From Halobacillus karajensis (GTDB lineage: Bacteria; Bacillota; Bacilli; Bacillales; Halobacillaceae), in NCBI RefSeq assembly GCF_900108515.1, contig NZ_FNWW01000001.1:434001-498000 (forward strand): DNA of 64,000 nucleotides, written 5' to 3'. Below, piece after piece: positions 35,675-43,741 of the stretch; position 1 is the first letter of the stretch; each line of letters opens with the position of its first letter. The notes beneath the pieces were generated by a model that was given only the letters and a program-made list of their open reading frames with translations, ran no database searches and was not told the DNA's origin. Both the position numbers and the translations under genes were made by a program.

Positions 35675-36691
35675 ATGACTGTCAGACACTACCAACCTGG
35701 AGATGAAAATCAAATCCAGGAACTTTTCAAAAAAACGTTTGGTCAGGATCGCCCTCTCCAATCGTGGAAATGGAAGTTTACAGACAACCCTAAATCCAGT
35801 CATCCATTTATCCTATTGTACGACGAAGAGGATGTGATTCTCGGGCATATCAGCCTTTGGGTCACAGAAGCGTATATAAACGGGAAAGTATCAAAAATTG
35901 GTTTACGAGCTGATACCATGGTCGATCCTGATGCTCGAGGCAAAGGGATTTATAAGAAGTTAAATGATGCTCTTCTGGAAGAAGCAAAGAAAGCAAATAT
36001 CGATTATCTGTATGGGTTCCCTGCCCCCAAAGCTAAAGAATTGTTCCTACGGTATACAGGCGCCCATCACATGACCGATATGCCACGGTGGCTGTTTGTT
36101 CAACAACCGCTCTCCCTTTTGTCTGCTAAGCTCAAGCCTTTAGCGTTCTTCAAACCCCTCGATAAGCTTTATAAGTATTTTCGTGGGCCGAAGGAAACCG
36201 AAGGGGATTACACATTTAAAGAAATCCATGAATGCGACGAGGCTTTTGATGAGCTTGCTGCAAAAACGAAAAATCAAGCCTCTGCCATGGTCGTAAGAGA
36301 TGCTGCCTATCTGAACTGGAGGTATCACCAACACCCAGACTATACCTATCAGATGTATGGGTTATATAAAGAAAATCAATTAAAGGGATATGTCGTAACA
36401 AGGAAAGAGGAAGGCAAATTTACCAATGGCTTTATTGTCGATTGGTTAACCACTAGTGCCGATTTGTGGGCTCCTCTCCTTACACGTGCCATGAAAAGCC
36501 TTCACGATGCAGACCTTATTCAAACTTGGTGTTTAGAGCATTCTCCACCAGTAGAAAGTTTAAAGAAACAAGGTTTCTTCCATAAAGACAGTCCGATGCC
36601 CCTTGTGGGGAAAGAAGTGGATGAACGTACGATTGGTTTTGAAAATCCTGAGAAGTGGTTTATTACCCCAGGCGATGTCGATTCGTTTTAA
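35675..36691 (+). CDS. GNAT family N-acetyltransferase
   Basis: A 338-residue protein with an N-terminal GNAT domain (about 1-150). The acetyl-CoA binding motif is seen in MVDPDARGKGIYKKLNDALL, and YLYGFPAPKA follows. The second half (about 180-338) is a related GNAT-like half common in sugar or lipid biosynthesis acetyltransferases. ATG at 35675 (MTVRHYQPG) follows AAAGGAAAG; the open frame reaches to 35630 but lacks a ribosome site there. It is likely an accessory modifier in the glycan cluster. The acceptor is not predictable. Confidence 0.8.
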   Translation: MTVRHYQPGDENQIQELFKKTFGQDRPLQSWKWKFTDNPKSSHPFILLYDEEDVILGHISLWVTEAYINGKVSKIGLRADTMVDPDARGKGIYKKLNDALLEEAKKANIDYLYGFPAPKAKELFLRYTGAHHMTDMPRWLFVQQPLSLLSAKLKPLAFFKPLDKLYKYFRGPKETEGDYTFKEIHECDEAFDELAAKTKNQASAMVVRDAAYLNWRYHQHPDYTYQMYGLYKENQLKGYVVTRKEEGKFTNGFIVDWLTTSADLWAPLLTRAMKSLHDADLIQTWCLEHSPPVESLKKQGFFHKDSPMPLVGKEVDERTIGFENPEKWFITPGDVDSF

Positions 36692-36785
36692 ACTTAGGGT
36701 TAACTAAAAGAGAGAAGTGACTGCTTTATCATCTGTCTCTCGGTTCATGAATGATCATACGCCCACGACATTTAATATAAACACC

Positions 36786-36824
36786 AAAAAAGTCCTGCTG
36801 GTTTAAAACCAGCAGGACTTTTTT
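36786..36824. terminator. Bidirectional terminator between the GNAT gene and the TagO-type gene
   Basis: AAAAAAGTCCTGCTGGT (36786-36802) pairs perfectly with ACCAGCAGGACTTTTTT (36808-36824). Confidence 0.95.
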
Positions 36825-37905
36825 AATGTTCTTCTTGTTTCTTTTTATCATCTTTAGTAAACAGATCGATTAACGGGCGTTTTCCTTTATAAACAACACC
36901 TGTCATTTCAGCAAACAAATGCAGCAATAAGAGAAGAACGAAAGTAATAATTAATGAAATTCCGAAAGAGGTTAAAGAAAATAATAAGGCTAAGAATCCA
37001 AAAACAGCACTAAATGCATAAATAACCAGGACTGTTGCACGGTGACTGAATCCTGCAGCTAGGATTTGATAGTGGATATGCTTATTATCGGGCATCATAA
37101 TTTTCTGTTTATTGATCAATCTTCTCAGAATAGAGAAAACCGTATCAAAGACAGGGATCGCTAAAACAATAATTGGAATGACAAAGCTGAATAAAGTCAC
37201 ATTCTTGAACAAACCGACCATGGAGATAACCGCCATGGAATAACCAAGAAATAGAGAACCCGTGTCCCCCATGTAGATTCTTGCCGGGTAAAAGTTATGG
37301 AACAAAAATCCAATATTACTTCCAATTAAGACCACACATAAATACACGATGGCGACCTGCGGTTCAATCGCAAGAGCCATGACAGCTATACTAATGAGGG
37401 AAATCGTTGATACTCCTGCTGCCAGTCCATCAAGGCCGTCAATTAAATTAATGGCGTTTGTAATCCCGATAATCCAAAAGAATGTGAATAGGATACTGAT
37501 GGGATCGTTTAATGCCACCATTCCGATAAACGGAATACTCAGTACATCTACTTTTAACCCGGATAGTATTAAAATCGCTGCCGCTAATACCTGGCCACCG
37601 AGTTTCATAATCGGGCGGATCTGAAAGCGATCATCAAACAGACCTGTCAACACTATAATGATTGCCCCGATACATATCGGAACAATATACGGAAGTTCAG
37701 GGCGGATAAAGAGAATCCCTGCCGCTGCTCCTCCAAAGATAGCCAATCCCCCCATACGAGGCGTTACTTCTTTATGTATTTTTCTAAGTTCAGGATAGTC
37801 CATCATCTTCCACTTTACTGCTAATTTCATCACAGGGAAAACAAGTAGGTAACTGACTGTCATGGATAATACAATTGCTATTAACATTTCTACATATATA
37901 TTCAT
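36823..37905 (-). CDS. tagO: Undecaprenyl-phosphate N-acetylglucosaminyl-1-phosphate transferase (TagO/WecA-like)
   Basis: A 360-residue MraY/WecA family membrane enzyme with about 11 segments. Conserved cytoplasmic motifs are visible: KVTPRMGGLAIF, LTGLFDDRFQI (Asp pair), NLIDGLDGLAAG, YMGDTGSLFLGY and PDNKHIHYQIL (His motif). It transfers GlcNAc-1-phosphate to undecaprenyl phosphate and starts synthesis of wall teichoic or secondary wall polysaccharides, so it feeds the TagA enzymes in this window. ATG at 37905 follows GTGAGG; the extra four codons upstream use GTG inside that ribosome site. The C-terminus carries a Lys-rich tail (DDKKKQEEH). Confidence 0.92.
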   Translation of the reverse strand: MNIYVEMLIAIVLSMTVSYLLVFPVMKLAVKWKMMDYPELRKIHKEVTPRMGGLAIFGGAAAGILFIRPELPYIVPICIGAIIIVLTGLFDDRFQIRPIMKLGGQVLAAAILILSGLKVDVLSIPFIGMVALNDPISILFTFFWIIGITNAINLIDGLDGLAAGVSTISLISIAVMALAIEPQVAIVYLCVVLIGSNIGFLFHNFYPARIYMGDTGSLFLGYSMAVISMVGLFKNVTLFSFVIPIIVLAIPVFDTVFSILRRLINKQKIMMPDNKHIHYQILAAGFSHRATVLVIYAFSAVFGFLALLFSLTSFGISLIITFVLLLLLHLFAEMTGVVYKGKRPLIDLFTKDDKKKQEEH

Positions 37906-38188
37906 AATAATCCTCACTTATTTTTTAAATCTTATCAATACATTCAATTATAACATAGGAAAACGGCACCCTGAGAAGGAATTTCGTAAACCTAAAGCTC
38001 TATTTAGCGTACCCTTTATATCCACTCCCATTATCATATCATCACAATTAAAAAAGGAAAAAGGTGGATGTTTTTTACCACATTTGATGGATTTTACGTA
38101 TGAAAAGGGTTTGTAAATGATACCCATTTTTTGTATGATTAAAAATGCCTGCTTTAAAACTATTAATATATTAAGGGATTTGATTAAT

Positions 38189-39196
38189 GTGAAACTTATT
38201 ACAATTCTAGTCCCCGCCTTTAATGAAGAAGATGTACTTCATCACTTACATAAAAGGCTGGAACAAGTCCTCTCATCCATTCATGATTATAGATTTGAGA
38301 TTCTATTCGTCAATGATGGAAGTAATGATCAGACAATTTCTATAATTAAAGAACTAAGAGAAAAGGACCCTAGTATTTCATTTGTCGACCTCTCCAGAAA
38401 CTTCGGAAAAGAAACAGCCATGATTGCAGGGTTAGATCATGCCCAAGGGGACGCCCTCATTATTCTGGATGCTGACTTGCAAGATCCCCCTGAACTGATT
38501 CCCGAAATGATTTATTACTGGGAACAGGGGTATGACGATGTTTATGCTAAACGGAAAAGCCGTTCTGGAGAAACCTGGTTCAAAAAGACCACTTCCCATC
38601 TATTTTATCGTGTCTTAAAACAAATGAGCCAGGTGCCCATTCAGGAAGATACAGGCGATTTCCGATTACTTGACAGACGATGCATTGAAGCAATCAAACA
38701 ATTAAGAGAATCCCAACGGTACACCAAAGGGATGTTCAGCTGGGTTGGCTTTAACAAAAAGGAAATTCTTTTCGACAGAGATCCCCGTGTATCCGGGGAA
38801 ACAAAATGGAATTATGGAAAATTAGTAGATTTAGCGATCGAAGGAGTAACCTCATTTACCACGGCTCCCTTACGTTTCTCCTCTTTAATTGGGATGGCTG
38901 TTTCTATGTTTGCATTTATTTATATGATTTGGATCATTTCCAAAACGCTTATCTTTGGAGAACCTGTGGCAGGTTATCCATCTCTTATGACAGCCATCTT
39001 GTTCATTGGAGGCATTCAGCTGATTGTTCTCGGCATCATTGGAGAATATTTAGGCCGAGTTTTCAATGAAACAAAACGCCGCCCATTATATTTTGTAAAT
39101 GAATATAATGGAGACAAGTCTAGCATTTACCCAGCTACTGCTCCTCATAAGAATGAGTATAAAGTGGCGAAAGAAATGAGTCTCCATGAAAAATAA
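38189..39196 (+). CDS. Polyprenyl-phosphate glycosyltransferase, GT2 family (GtrB-like)
   Basis: A 335-residue GT2 enzyme. The catalytic part has ILVPAFNEED, LFVNDGSNDQT, ILDADLQDPPEL (DXD-type) and EDTGDFRLLDRR; two C-terminal membrane helices follow (about 250-305). Such proteins load a sugar on undecaprenyl phosphate. GTG at 38189 (VKLITILVPAF) is chosen as the family normally starts there and AAGGGA precedes it; an ATG at 38117 behind AAGGG is possible and would add 24 residues. The downstream gtrA-like gene overlaps its end, making a three-gene cassette. Confidence 0.87.
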   Translation: MKLITILVPAFNEEDVLHHLHKRLEQVLSSIHDYRFEILFVNDGSNDQTISIIKELREKDPSISFVDLSRNFGKETAMIAGLDHAQGDALIILDADLQDPPELIPEMIYYWEQGYDDVYAKRKSRSGETWFKKTTSHLFYRVLKQMSQVPIQEDTGDFRLLDRRCIEAIKQLRESQRYTKGMFSWVGFNKKEILFDRDPRVSGETKWNYGKLVDLAIEGVTSFTTAPLRFSSLIGMAVSMFAFIYMIWIISKTLIFGEPVAGYPSLMTAILFIGGIQLIVLGIIGEYLGRVFNETKRRPLYFVNEYNGDKSSIYPATAPHKNEYKVAKEMSLHEK

Positions 39197-39596
39197 ACAG
39201 CAACTGACTAAAGAAATCTTTCTTTACTTACTCTTCGGTGGTTTAACAACTCTTGTGAACATCGTTTCGTACTATGGGAGTTCCCTTTTTACTGATTATC
39301 GGGTTGCTACAATCTTAGCATGGGTAGTATCCGTATTATTTGCTTTTATTACAAATAAGCTTTATGTCTTTCGTAGTGAAAACGCAAGCACGAAAGAATT
39401 TCTCCCTTTCCTAGGAGCAAGAGTTCTATCTCTATTCATGGATTTAGGGGTGATGATTGTATTCGTGGACCTTTTTAAACAGGATGACCTGTTGGCCAAA
39501 ATTATCGCTAATGTGCTTGTTGTAATTTTCAACTATATCGCTAGTAAATTTTTCATATTCAAGGACTCTGTGCAAGAAAGGGAAAATGCTTCATGA
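39186..39596 (+). CDS. GtrA family membrane protein (putative lipid-sugar flippase)
   Basis: A 136-residue protein with four membrane segments, beginning MKNKQQLTKEIFLYLLFGGLTTLVN and containing FITNKLYVFRSE and NYIASKFFIFKD, the typical pair of GtrA motifs. GtrA proteins are thought to flip polyprenyl-phosphate sugars. Its start overlaps the GT2 gene by 11 bases and its end overlaps the next gene by 4 bases, so the three products are likely made together. Confidence 0.9.
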   Translation: MKNKQQLTKEIFLYLLFGGLTTLVNIVSYYGSSLFTDYRVATILAWVVSVLFAFITNKLYVFRSENASTKEFLPFLGARVLSLFMDLGVMIVFVDLFKQDDLLAKIIANVLVVIFNYIASKFFIFKDSVQERENAS

Positions 39597-41044
39597 ACCA
39601 AACCCTAACATTCTTACAAATCTTTTGTGTGCTTGTCATCTTCATTTTCGGTTTATTTTATTTTGGAAGTGGTGCTTACTTTAACATCATCAAGCTTGGA
39701 AACATGTTCAGCGTATCAGAGCTCCTGGGCATGCTGTTACTCGTTCTCCTTGCTTTAGGTCTCCTGTACATTTTCAGCAGCCTGCCGATTCAAAAGCGCT
39801 ATTTCTTGGTCCTGCTATTACCTACAGCGTTTATTATAAGACTCTTTTGGATCATTTACGCACCAACAGAACCGACGTCCGATTTTTTAATGCTCTATAA
39901 TGCAGCCGTGTCAGCGGCTTCCGGAGATTTAAGCTTCGCCGATAATACATATTTCACCAAATGGGTGTACCAACTAGGTTTTGTTATGTATGAAGCATTT
40001 GCTATAGCCATATTTGGTAATGAGACATTCATTTTGAAAATATTAAACGCTCTCTATAGTACTGGAATCGTATGGATTGTTTATGAATGTGCCCGTCATA
40101 TATTCAATGAAAAGGCAGGAAGGTTAGCAGGAGCTACCTATACGCTCTATGTCCCAGCGATTATTATGACATCTGTCCTAACCAATCAGGTTTTAGCCAC
40201 CTTACTCTTTTATGCCGGAGTTCTCCTATTGATAAAACGGTTTGAAAAAAGTCGGTATTCCTGGATTTATATTGGACTCCTGTTCGCTTTCGGTCATATT
40301 ATACGACCTGTCGGATCACTTGTATTGCTGGCTTCCGGATTCTTTTTGCTAGTGGTTTATCTTTTAAATCACAAGAAATCAGGGAAATTGTTGGCATCCT
40401 TAAAGTTTGCAGGTATGATCGCTGTTTACTTCCTCACTCTTACTGCCTCAAGTCAGGCGTTAATGATTTCCGGAGTATCTGATCATCCTCTGGAAAACAG
40501 AGATCCTAAATGGAAATTCGTCTTAGGGTTAAATCAAGAAACAACTGGCCAATATTCCAAGAAGGATTCCCTTGCGCTGAGGGGGCTTTCTCTTGAAGAA
40601 AGACAAGCAAAAGAAGATGAAATGATTCAAGAAAGGCTTTCAGATAAATCTGCTCTCCTCCCTCTTTTCCGGGACAAATTTGGTATCATGTGGAGCAATA
40701 AGGATGCATCCATCCTCTGGAGTTACCAGGGAGGGGATAAAGAAACGAAAGACCTTTTGTACAAATCAGAAAAGATCATGTTCACCACCTTCTTTTTTCT
40801 AGGTTTTATCAGTCTGATCTTATTGAGCTGGTCGTACCTGTCTAAAAGAGACGAAGTTGACTTCCAACGTTTCCATAGTTTATGGTTTATCCTCTTTCTC
40901 ATAGGATATGCCCTGATCCATTTAGTGATTGAAATACAAACCCGCTATCGTTTCGTTAGTATACCAAGTATCATAATTTTACAAAGTTATAGTCACTATC
41001 TATTGTTTAAACGATGGCGAAAGAAAAAGTCCCTTTCACCATAA
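39593..41044 (+). CDS. Multi-membrane-spanning glycosyltransferase (GT39/GT-C-like)
   Basis: A 483-residue protein with about 11 membrane segments, one external loop near residues 290-380, and a Lys/Arg-rich end (KRWRKKKSLSP). The first external loop has APTEPTSDFLMLYNAA, resembling the acidic catalytic loop of GT-C glycosyltransferases of the PMT/ArnT group, and RPVGSLVLLASG follows. With GtrB- and GtrA-like genes it completes a three-component glycosylation system that should add a single sugar to an external polymer or protein. The acceptor is unknown. The ATGA overlap supports coupling; the terminator overlaps its stop. Confidence 0.78.
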   Translation: MNQTLTFLQIFCVLVIFIFGLFYFGSGAYFNIIKLGNMFSVSELLGMLLLVLLALGLLYIFSSLPIQKRYFLVLLLPTAFIIRLFWIIYAPTEPTSDFLMLYNAAVSAASGDLSFADNTYFTKWVYQLGFVMYEAFAIAIFGNETFILKILNALYSTGIVWIVYECARHIFNEKAGRLAGATYTLYVPAIIMTSVLTNQVLATLLFYAGVLLLIKRFEKSRYSWIYIGLLFAFGHIIRPVGSLVLLASGFFLLVVYLLNHKKSGKLLASLKFAGMIAVYFLTLTASSQALMISGVSDHPLENRDPKWKFVLGLNQETTGQYSKKDSLALRGLSLEERQAKEDEMIQERLSDKSALLPLFRDKFGIMWSNKDASILWSYQGGDKETKDLLYKSEKIMFTTFFFLGFISLILLSWSYLSKRDEVDFQRFHSLWFILFLIGYALIHLVIEIQTRYRFVSIPSIIILQSYSHYLLFKRWRKKKSLSP

Positions 41045-41064
41045 TTGGTGGAGGGACTTTCCTT
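41026..41064 (+). terminator. Terminator of the GT2-GtrA-GT-C cassette
   Basis: AAAGTCCCTTTCACC (41026-41040) pairs with GGTGGAGGGACTTT (41047-41060) with one mismatch and a T-rich end. Confidence 0.85.
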
Positions 41065-41090
41065 TTATACAATTTTATATTCAAATCCCT

Positions 41091-41201
41091 TCACTGCTGC
41101 AACTGTTCAATCAATTGATTAATGACGTCTTTAGATGAAAGCAATTCAGAGTCTTCCGTTTGCTGGATAATGTTTTGCAACACTTCTTTTAAATTTTCCA
41201 T
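41091..41201 (-). CDS. Small unrecognised 36-residue protein
   Basis: A short frame (starting MENLKEVLQNIIQQTED and ending INQLIEQLQQ) with an AAGGTGGG ribosome site 6 bases before the ATG. It is all helix in appearance: two helices joined by LLSSKD. The helix-turn-helix layout loosely recalls SinI-type antirepressor peptides, but the conserved Trp and Gly of SinI are missing, so this is weak. It lies downstream of the SinR-like gene on the same strand. It is too short for many gene finders. Codon pattern and ribosome site make translation likely; function is unknown. Confidence 0.55.
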   Translation of the reverse strand: MENLKEVLQNIIQQTEDSELLSSKDVINQLIEQLQQ

Positions 41202-41450
41202 ACTGCCCACCTTTTCTTAATCATTTCTCTTAATCTTCTATTTACTTAAATATTCGTTATTAAACGACTTTTTTTGACGGCCACTTCTTATTCATTAGAC
41301 GATTTAAACCAAGAGAAAGTTTCATAAAATAATTATTTCCGAGGAAATATGTCAAAATTTTTCAAACTACTTCTATATCATAGACTATTTACTTTATTTA
41401 GGAAAGCTATTTTATTTCTAGCATAATAGATGGGGAGAAGAACTGTATAA

Positions 41451-41494
41451 AAAGCCCTTAAAAAGCCTAACAAAAGACTAGGCTCTTCAAGGGC
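41451..41494 (-). terminator. Double-stem hairpin, probable minus-strand terminator
   Basis: GCCCTT (41454-41459) pairs with AAGGGC (41489-41494) and inside it AGCCTA pairs with TAGGCT. A T-rich run follows on the minus strand. It would end transcripts that cross the decayed gene. Confidence 0.65.
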
Positions 41495-41532
41495 ACGAGA
41501 AAACAGCTCACTTTCGCTGAAGTGTTATCTAT

Positions 41533-41667
41533 TTAGAGTGACTCACGCATATGCTTCCGGATGACTGTGACTGCATCTAGTTTAGGTGAAAAATATAACC
41601 GAGCGTACATAAAAGAATCATAGAAGAAAATCGGTTGATAACTTCATCTGCCTTTTCCGAATTCCAT
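41533..41667 (-). pseudogene. Possible decayed small gene with two frameshifts
   Basis: Joining three frames on the minus strand gives a plausible peptide of about 43 residues: MEFGK, then ADEVINRF, then FYDSFMYARLYFSPKLDAV and a further 11 residues ending in RESL and TAA. Each piece reads like real protein, but the frame changes near GGAAAAGG and near the TTTT of CGATTTTC. It is either a dead gene or a chance result; I do not recognise the family. Confidence 0.3.
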
Positions 41668-41671
41668 TGTT

Positions 41672-41702
41672 AAAAGCCCCCTGTTTTCCCATTGGAGGCT
41701 TT
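41672..41702 (-). terminator. Terminator of the SinR-like gene
   Basis: AAAGCCCCC pairs with GGAGGCTTT (one mismatch) with a short minus-strand T run. Confidence 0.65.
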
Positions 41703-41711
41703 CGTCGGTTT

Positions 41712-41948
41712 TCACTTTGAATTTTTGAGGTTATCATTCGCATATTTATAGGTTAATAATTCTTCAAGAGATACTTCTAATGTCTTCGCAAGTTTTCCCA
41801 TGATAATCAACGAAGGGTTTTTTTGTACGCCTCTTTCAATATTACTAATATATGATTTCGATACTCCGGATTTATTTGCAAACTCATTCACAGATAACCG
41901 TCTTTCTATACGCAACAAACGAATTCTCTCTCCAATGGGTGTCAACAC
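41712..41948 (-). CDS. SinR-like XRE-family transcriptional regulator
   Basis: A 78-residue DNA-binding protein with one HTH_3/Cro-CI domain: IGERIRLLRIERRLSVNEFA, then KSGVSKSYISNIERGVQKNP. The last part closely resembles the SinR segment around SYLSSIERNLQTNP. Unlike SinR it stops soon after the HTH (VSLEELLTYKYAND...) and lacks a clear C-terminal SinI-binding domain. GTG at 41948 is preferred because GAGGGGAGAT lies just upstream; the open frame from 41975 would have no ribosome site. Inverted GTTCTT sequences lie upstream and could be its operator. A SinI-like gene is 1.6 kb upstream on the same strand, so the two may work together. Confidence 0.82.
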   Translation of the reverse strand: MLTPIGERIRLLRIERRLSVNEFANKSGVSKSYISNIERGVQKNPSLIIMGKLAKTLEVSLEELLTYKYANDNLKNSK

Positions 41949-42311
41949 GATCTCCCCTCGCCCTCTCCTGCCCATAAAGGCATTCTATTTTTATACATGT
42001 TCTTAATTAAGAATATTATAAACCTTTTCCTTTATAAAATAAACAGTTTCATTTCTTTATTAAGAACAAATACTGAAAAATCTTTTACCTACTTAATCCT
42101 CAGATAATCATAAAAGCATCTAGCTTATTTTCGTTAAAAAGGACCAGGGAGTATTCTCAACGGGAGACAACGCTTTCGCTAATTTACTTATAAGGAAAAG
42201 GTGGTTGAGAAAAGAGCAAGTGCCGATTCACAGGATACTTTTCTTAGTAAAGAAAGAGTGATACCTTTTGATAACAAAGACCAAAAAAAACAACCAGCTA
42301 TCAGCCAGTTG
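41949..42311. other. Leader and promoter region of the SinR-like gene
   Basis: It contains the candidate operator block (41999-42067), a minus-strand TATAAT (42015-42020), and the terminator of the AraC-type gene at the far end. No reading frame with a ribosome site was found. Confidence 0.45.
41999..42067 (-). promoter_or_regulatory. Inverted GTTCTT repeats: candidate SinR-type operator over the promoter
   Basis: GTTCTTAATTAAGAA (41999-42013, an exact 14-base palindrome plus G) and TTAAGAAC (42060-42067) match the GTTCTYT core known for SinR boxes in Bacillus subtilis. A minus-strand TATAAT lies between them, so binding could block transcription of the SinR-like gene itself. Confidence 0.45.
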
Positions 42312-42313
42312 TT
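42284..42313 (-). terminator. Terminator of the AraC-type gene
   Basis: AACAAC and GTTGTT form the base, with AGC/GCC inside; eight T follow on the minus strand. Confidence 0.8.
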
Positions 42314-43505
42314 ATTCTTCTTTACTTCTATACTTTTGGCGAAATTCTTTAGGTCCTATTCCTTCTATACTTTTAAATACTCGTGTGAAATAGCTTTGAC
42401 TATTGTATCCAAGCAGCAAACTAATATCCATCAAGGAATGTTGAGTAATACAAAGAAGCTCTTTGGCTTCTTTAATTCGCTGCTGATTAATGAACTGGGT
42501 GATCGATACTCCTCTTTCTTTCGTAAAAACACCTGACAAATAGTTAGGGTTGACGTTAAGAATTTCAGCGATGCCTTTTAATGTGAGATTGGTCGTTAAG
42601 TTTTGAAATATGTAGCGCTGCGCTCTTTCGACAAGTGGAGAATTGTGTGGAAAATCCCCTACCTTATTCAAACGATCCAGAAAGGATTGCAGAATATTCA
42701 ATTCCAGTGATTTTAAGTCATCCAGGGTTTCTTTTGTTTCCAGGAAAGTGATGTAGAAATCACAGAGCGAATCGACCTCATCTTGTACTGCACCTTGGCC
42801 GACACATATATATCCTAGTTCGGAGACAAGGCGAATCATCTGGTTTTTCCAAGAACGGATATTTGAGTCTTTGACTACCTTTTCCCTATAGAGTTGATAC
42901 TCTTCGATTGTTTTTATATCTCCCTTTTTAAATAGATCGATAAACTTCTGCCTCGAAGCTACTAACTCAGGATAAGAGTTCAGCGACTGAGTAAATTTTT
43001 GATAATGTTTCCGAATCTTTTCATTTTCAAAAGCAGCTACCGTATCTTCGATCTCTTTTTGGGGTAATAGTTGGTTGATTAACCGTTTCATCGAATTTAC
43101 TTGAACCAGGTTAAAAACAGGGAGTTGTTCAAGGTATTGAGTAACTTGGCTTTCAAGTTCTGTACTGATTTCATTCATGACTAAATTCATTCGTACATGC
43201 TTTGTACTCACCTTCTGTTGAAGAAAGGGCCCGATCCCTATAACATATTCCTTCCCCTGATCACCCTCCCACGGATAAAGGAATAGGTACTGGTCATATG
43301 GATCTTTATATAATTGAATCACGAATGGATGTTTTCTGCTCTCTGATAAATAAGTTTTATGTAAGTTTCTTAATCCATGGGGCGGTTTTTGGAAGCTGTC
43401 CGGGAAATAATAGGCTAATTCATTCTGCTCATTGAATAGTAAAACAGGGGTTTGTAACGCAATGGAACAATCTTTCAATAGATTGATAAGCTCGTATTTC
43501 GTCAT
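42312..43505 (-). CDS. AraC/XylS-family transcriptional regulator
   Basis: A 397-residue regulator with a long N-terminal sensing region (about 1-285) and a C-terminal double helix-turn-helix (about 290-392): LTLKGIAEILNVNPNYLSGVF, then MDISLLLGYNSQSYFTRVFKSIEGIGPKEFRQKYR. No phosphoacceptor domain is evident, so it is not a response regulator. The N-terminal part starts with a PAS-like segment (MTKYELINLLKDCSIALQTP). Large regulators of this shape control surface protein genes in other Firmicutes. It lies between a SinI-like and a SinR-like gene. The inducer and targets are unknown. A GAAAGAGGAG ribosome site precedes the ATG. Confidence 0.85.
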   Translation of the reverse strand: MTKYELINLLKDCSIALQTPVLLFNEQNELAYYFPDSFQKPPHGLRNLHKTYLSESRKHPFVIQLYKDPYDQYLFLYPWEGDQGKEYVIGIGPFLQQKVSTKHVRMNLVMNEISTELESQVTQYLEQLPVFNLVQVNSMKRLINQLLPQKEIEDTVAAFENEKIRKHYQKFTQSLNSYPELVASRQKFIDLFKKGDIKTIEEYQLYREKVVKDSNIRSWKNQMIRLVSELGYICVGQGAVQDEVDSLCDFYITFLETKETLDDLKSLELNILQSFLDRLNKVGDFPHNSPLVERAQRYIFQNLTTNLTLKGIAEILNVNPNYLSGVFTKERGVSITQFINQQRIKEAKELLCITQHSLMDISLLLGYNSQSYFTRVFKSIEGIGPKEFRQKYRSKEE

Positions 43506-43556
43506 AAAGACTCCTCTTTCTAATCCATCTTTATACTCATTACCTCTATCATGTCA

Positions 43557-43587
43557 AAAAAAGAACACCCTTTCAAGTAAAGGATGT
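43557..43587 (-). terminator. Terminator of the SinI-like gene
   Basis: ACACCCTTT pairs with AAAGGATGT (one mismatch) and is followed on the minus strand by TCTTTTTTT. Confidence 0.82.
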
Positions 43588-43724
43588 CAGACCATCTTTT
43601 TTTGTTTAGTATGGCTTCCCAAAAATTTTTTTATCTCTTCCCTCGTTAACCCCATCGCTTTTGCTTCCTTCAAAAGTGAAACCCATTCCTCATCAACCCT
43701 ACGCTCCCTAGACAGATGATCCAT
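43587..43724 (-). CDS. SinI-like antirepressor peptide
   Basis: A 45-residue protein, too short for common gene-finding cut-offs. Residues 11-35 (DEEWVSLLKEAKAMG then LTREEIKKFL) fit the SinI dimerisation motif E-W-x-x-L-x-x-E-A-x-x-x-G-[LI]-[ST]-x-E-E-I-x-x-F-L almost perfectly. SinI proteins pair with SinR-type repressors and take them off DNA, relieving repression of biofilm or surface genes. GGGGAGG lies 8 bases before the ATG, and a terminator follows at the stop. A 42-residue frame ends 17 bases upstream. The SinR-like gene of the locus (41712-41948) is the obvious but unproven target. Confidence 0.85.
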   Translation of the reverse strand: MDHLSRERRVDEEWVSLLKEAKAMGLTREEIKKFLGSHTKQKKMV

Positions 43725-43741
43725 CCAGTTTACCTCCCCGA

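Larger units (their letters stand above)
41202..41711. other. Intergenic region with hairpins and a decayed small gene
   Basis: About 500 bases between the 36-residue frame and the SinR-like gene. It holds an AT-rich stretch (41210-41440), a long hairpin (41454-41494), a probable gene remnant (41533-41667) and the SinR-like gene terminator (41672-41702). Confidence 0.5.
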
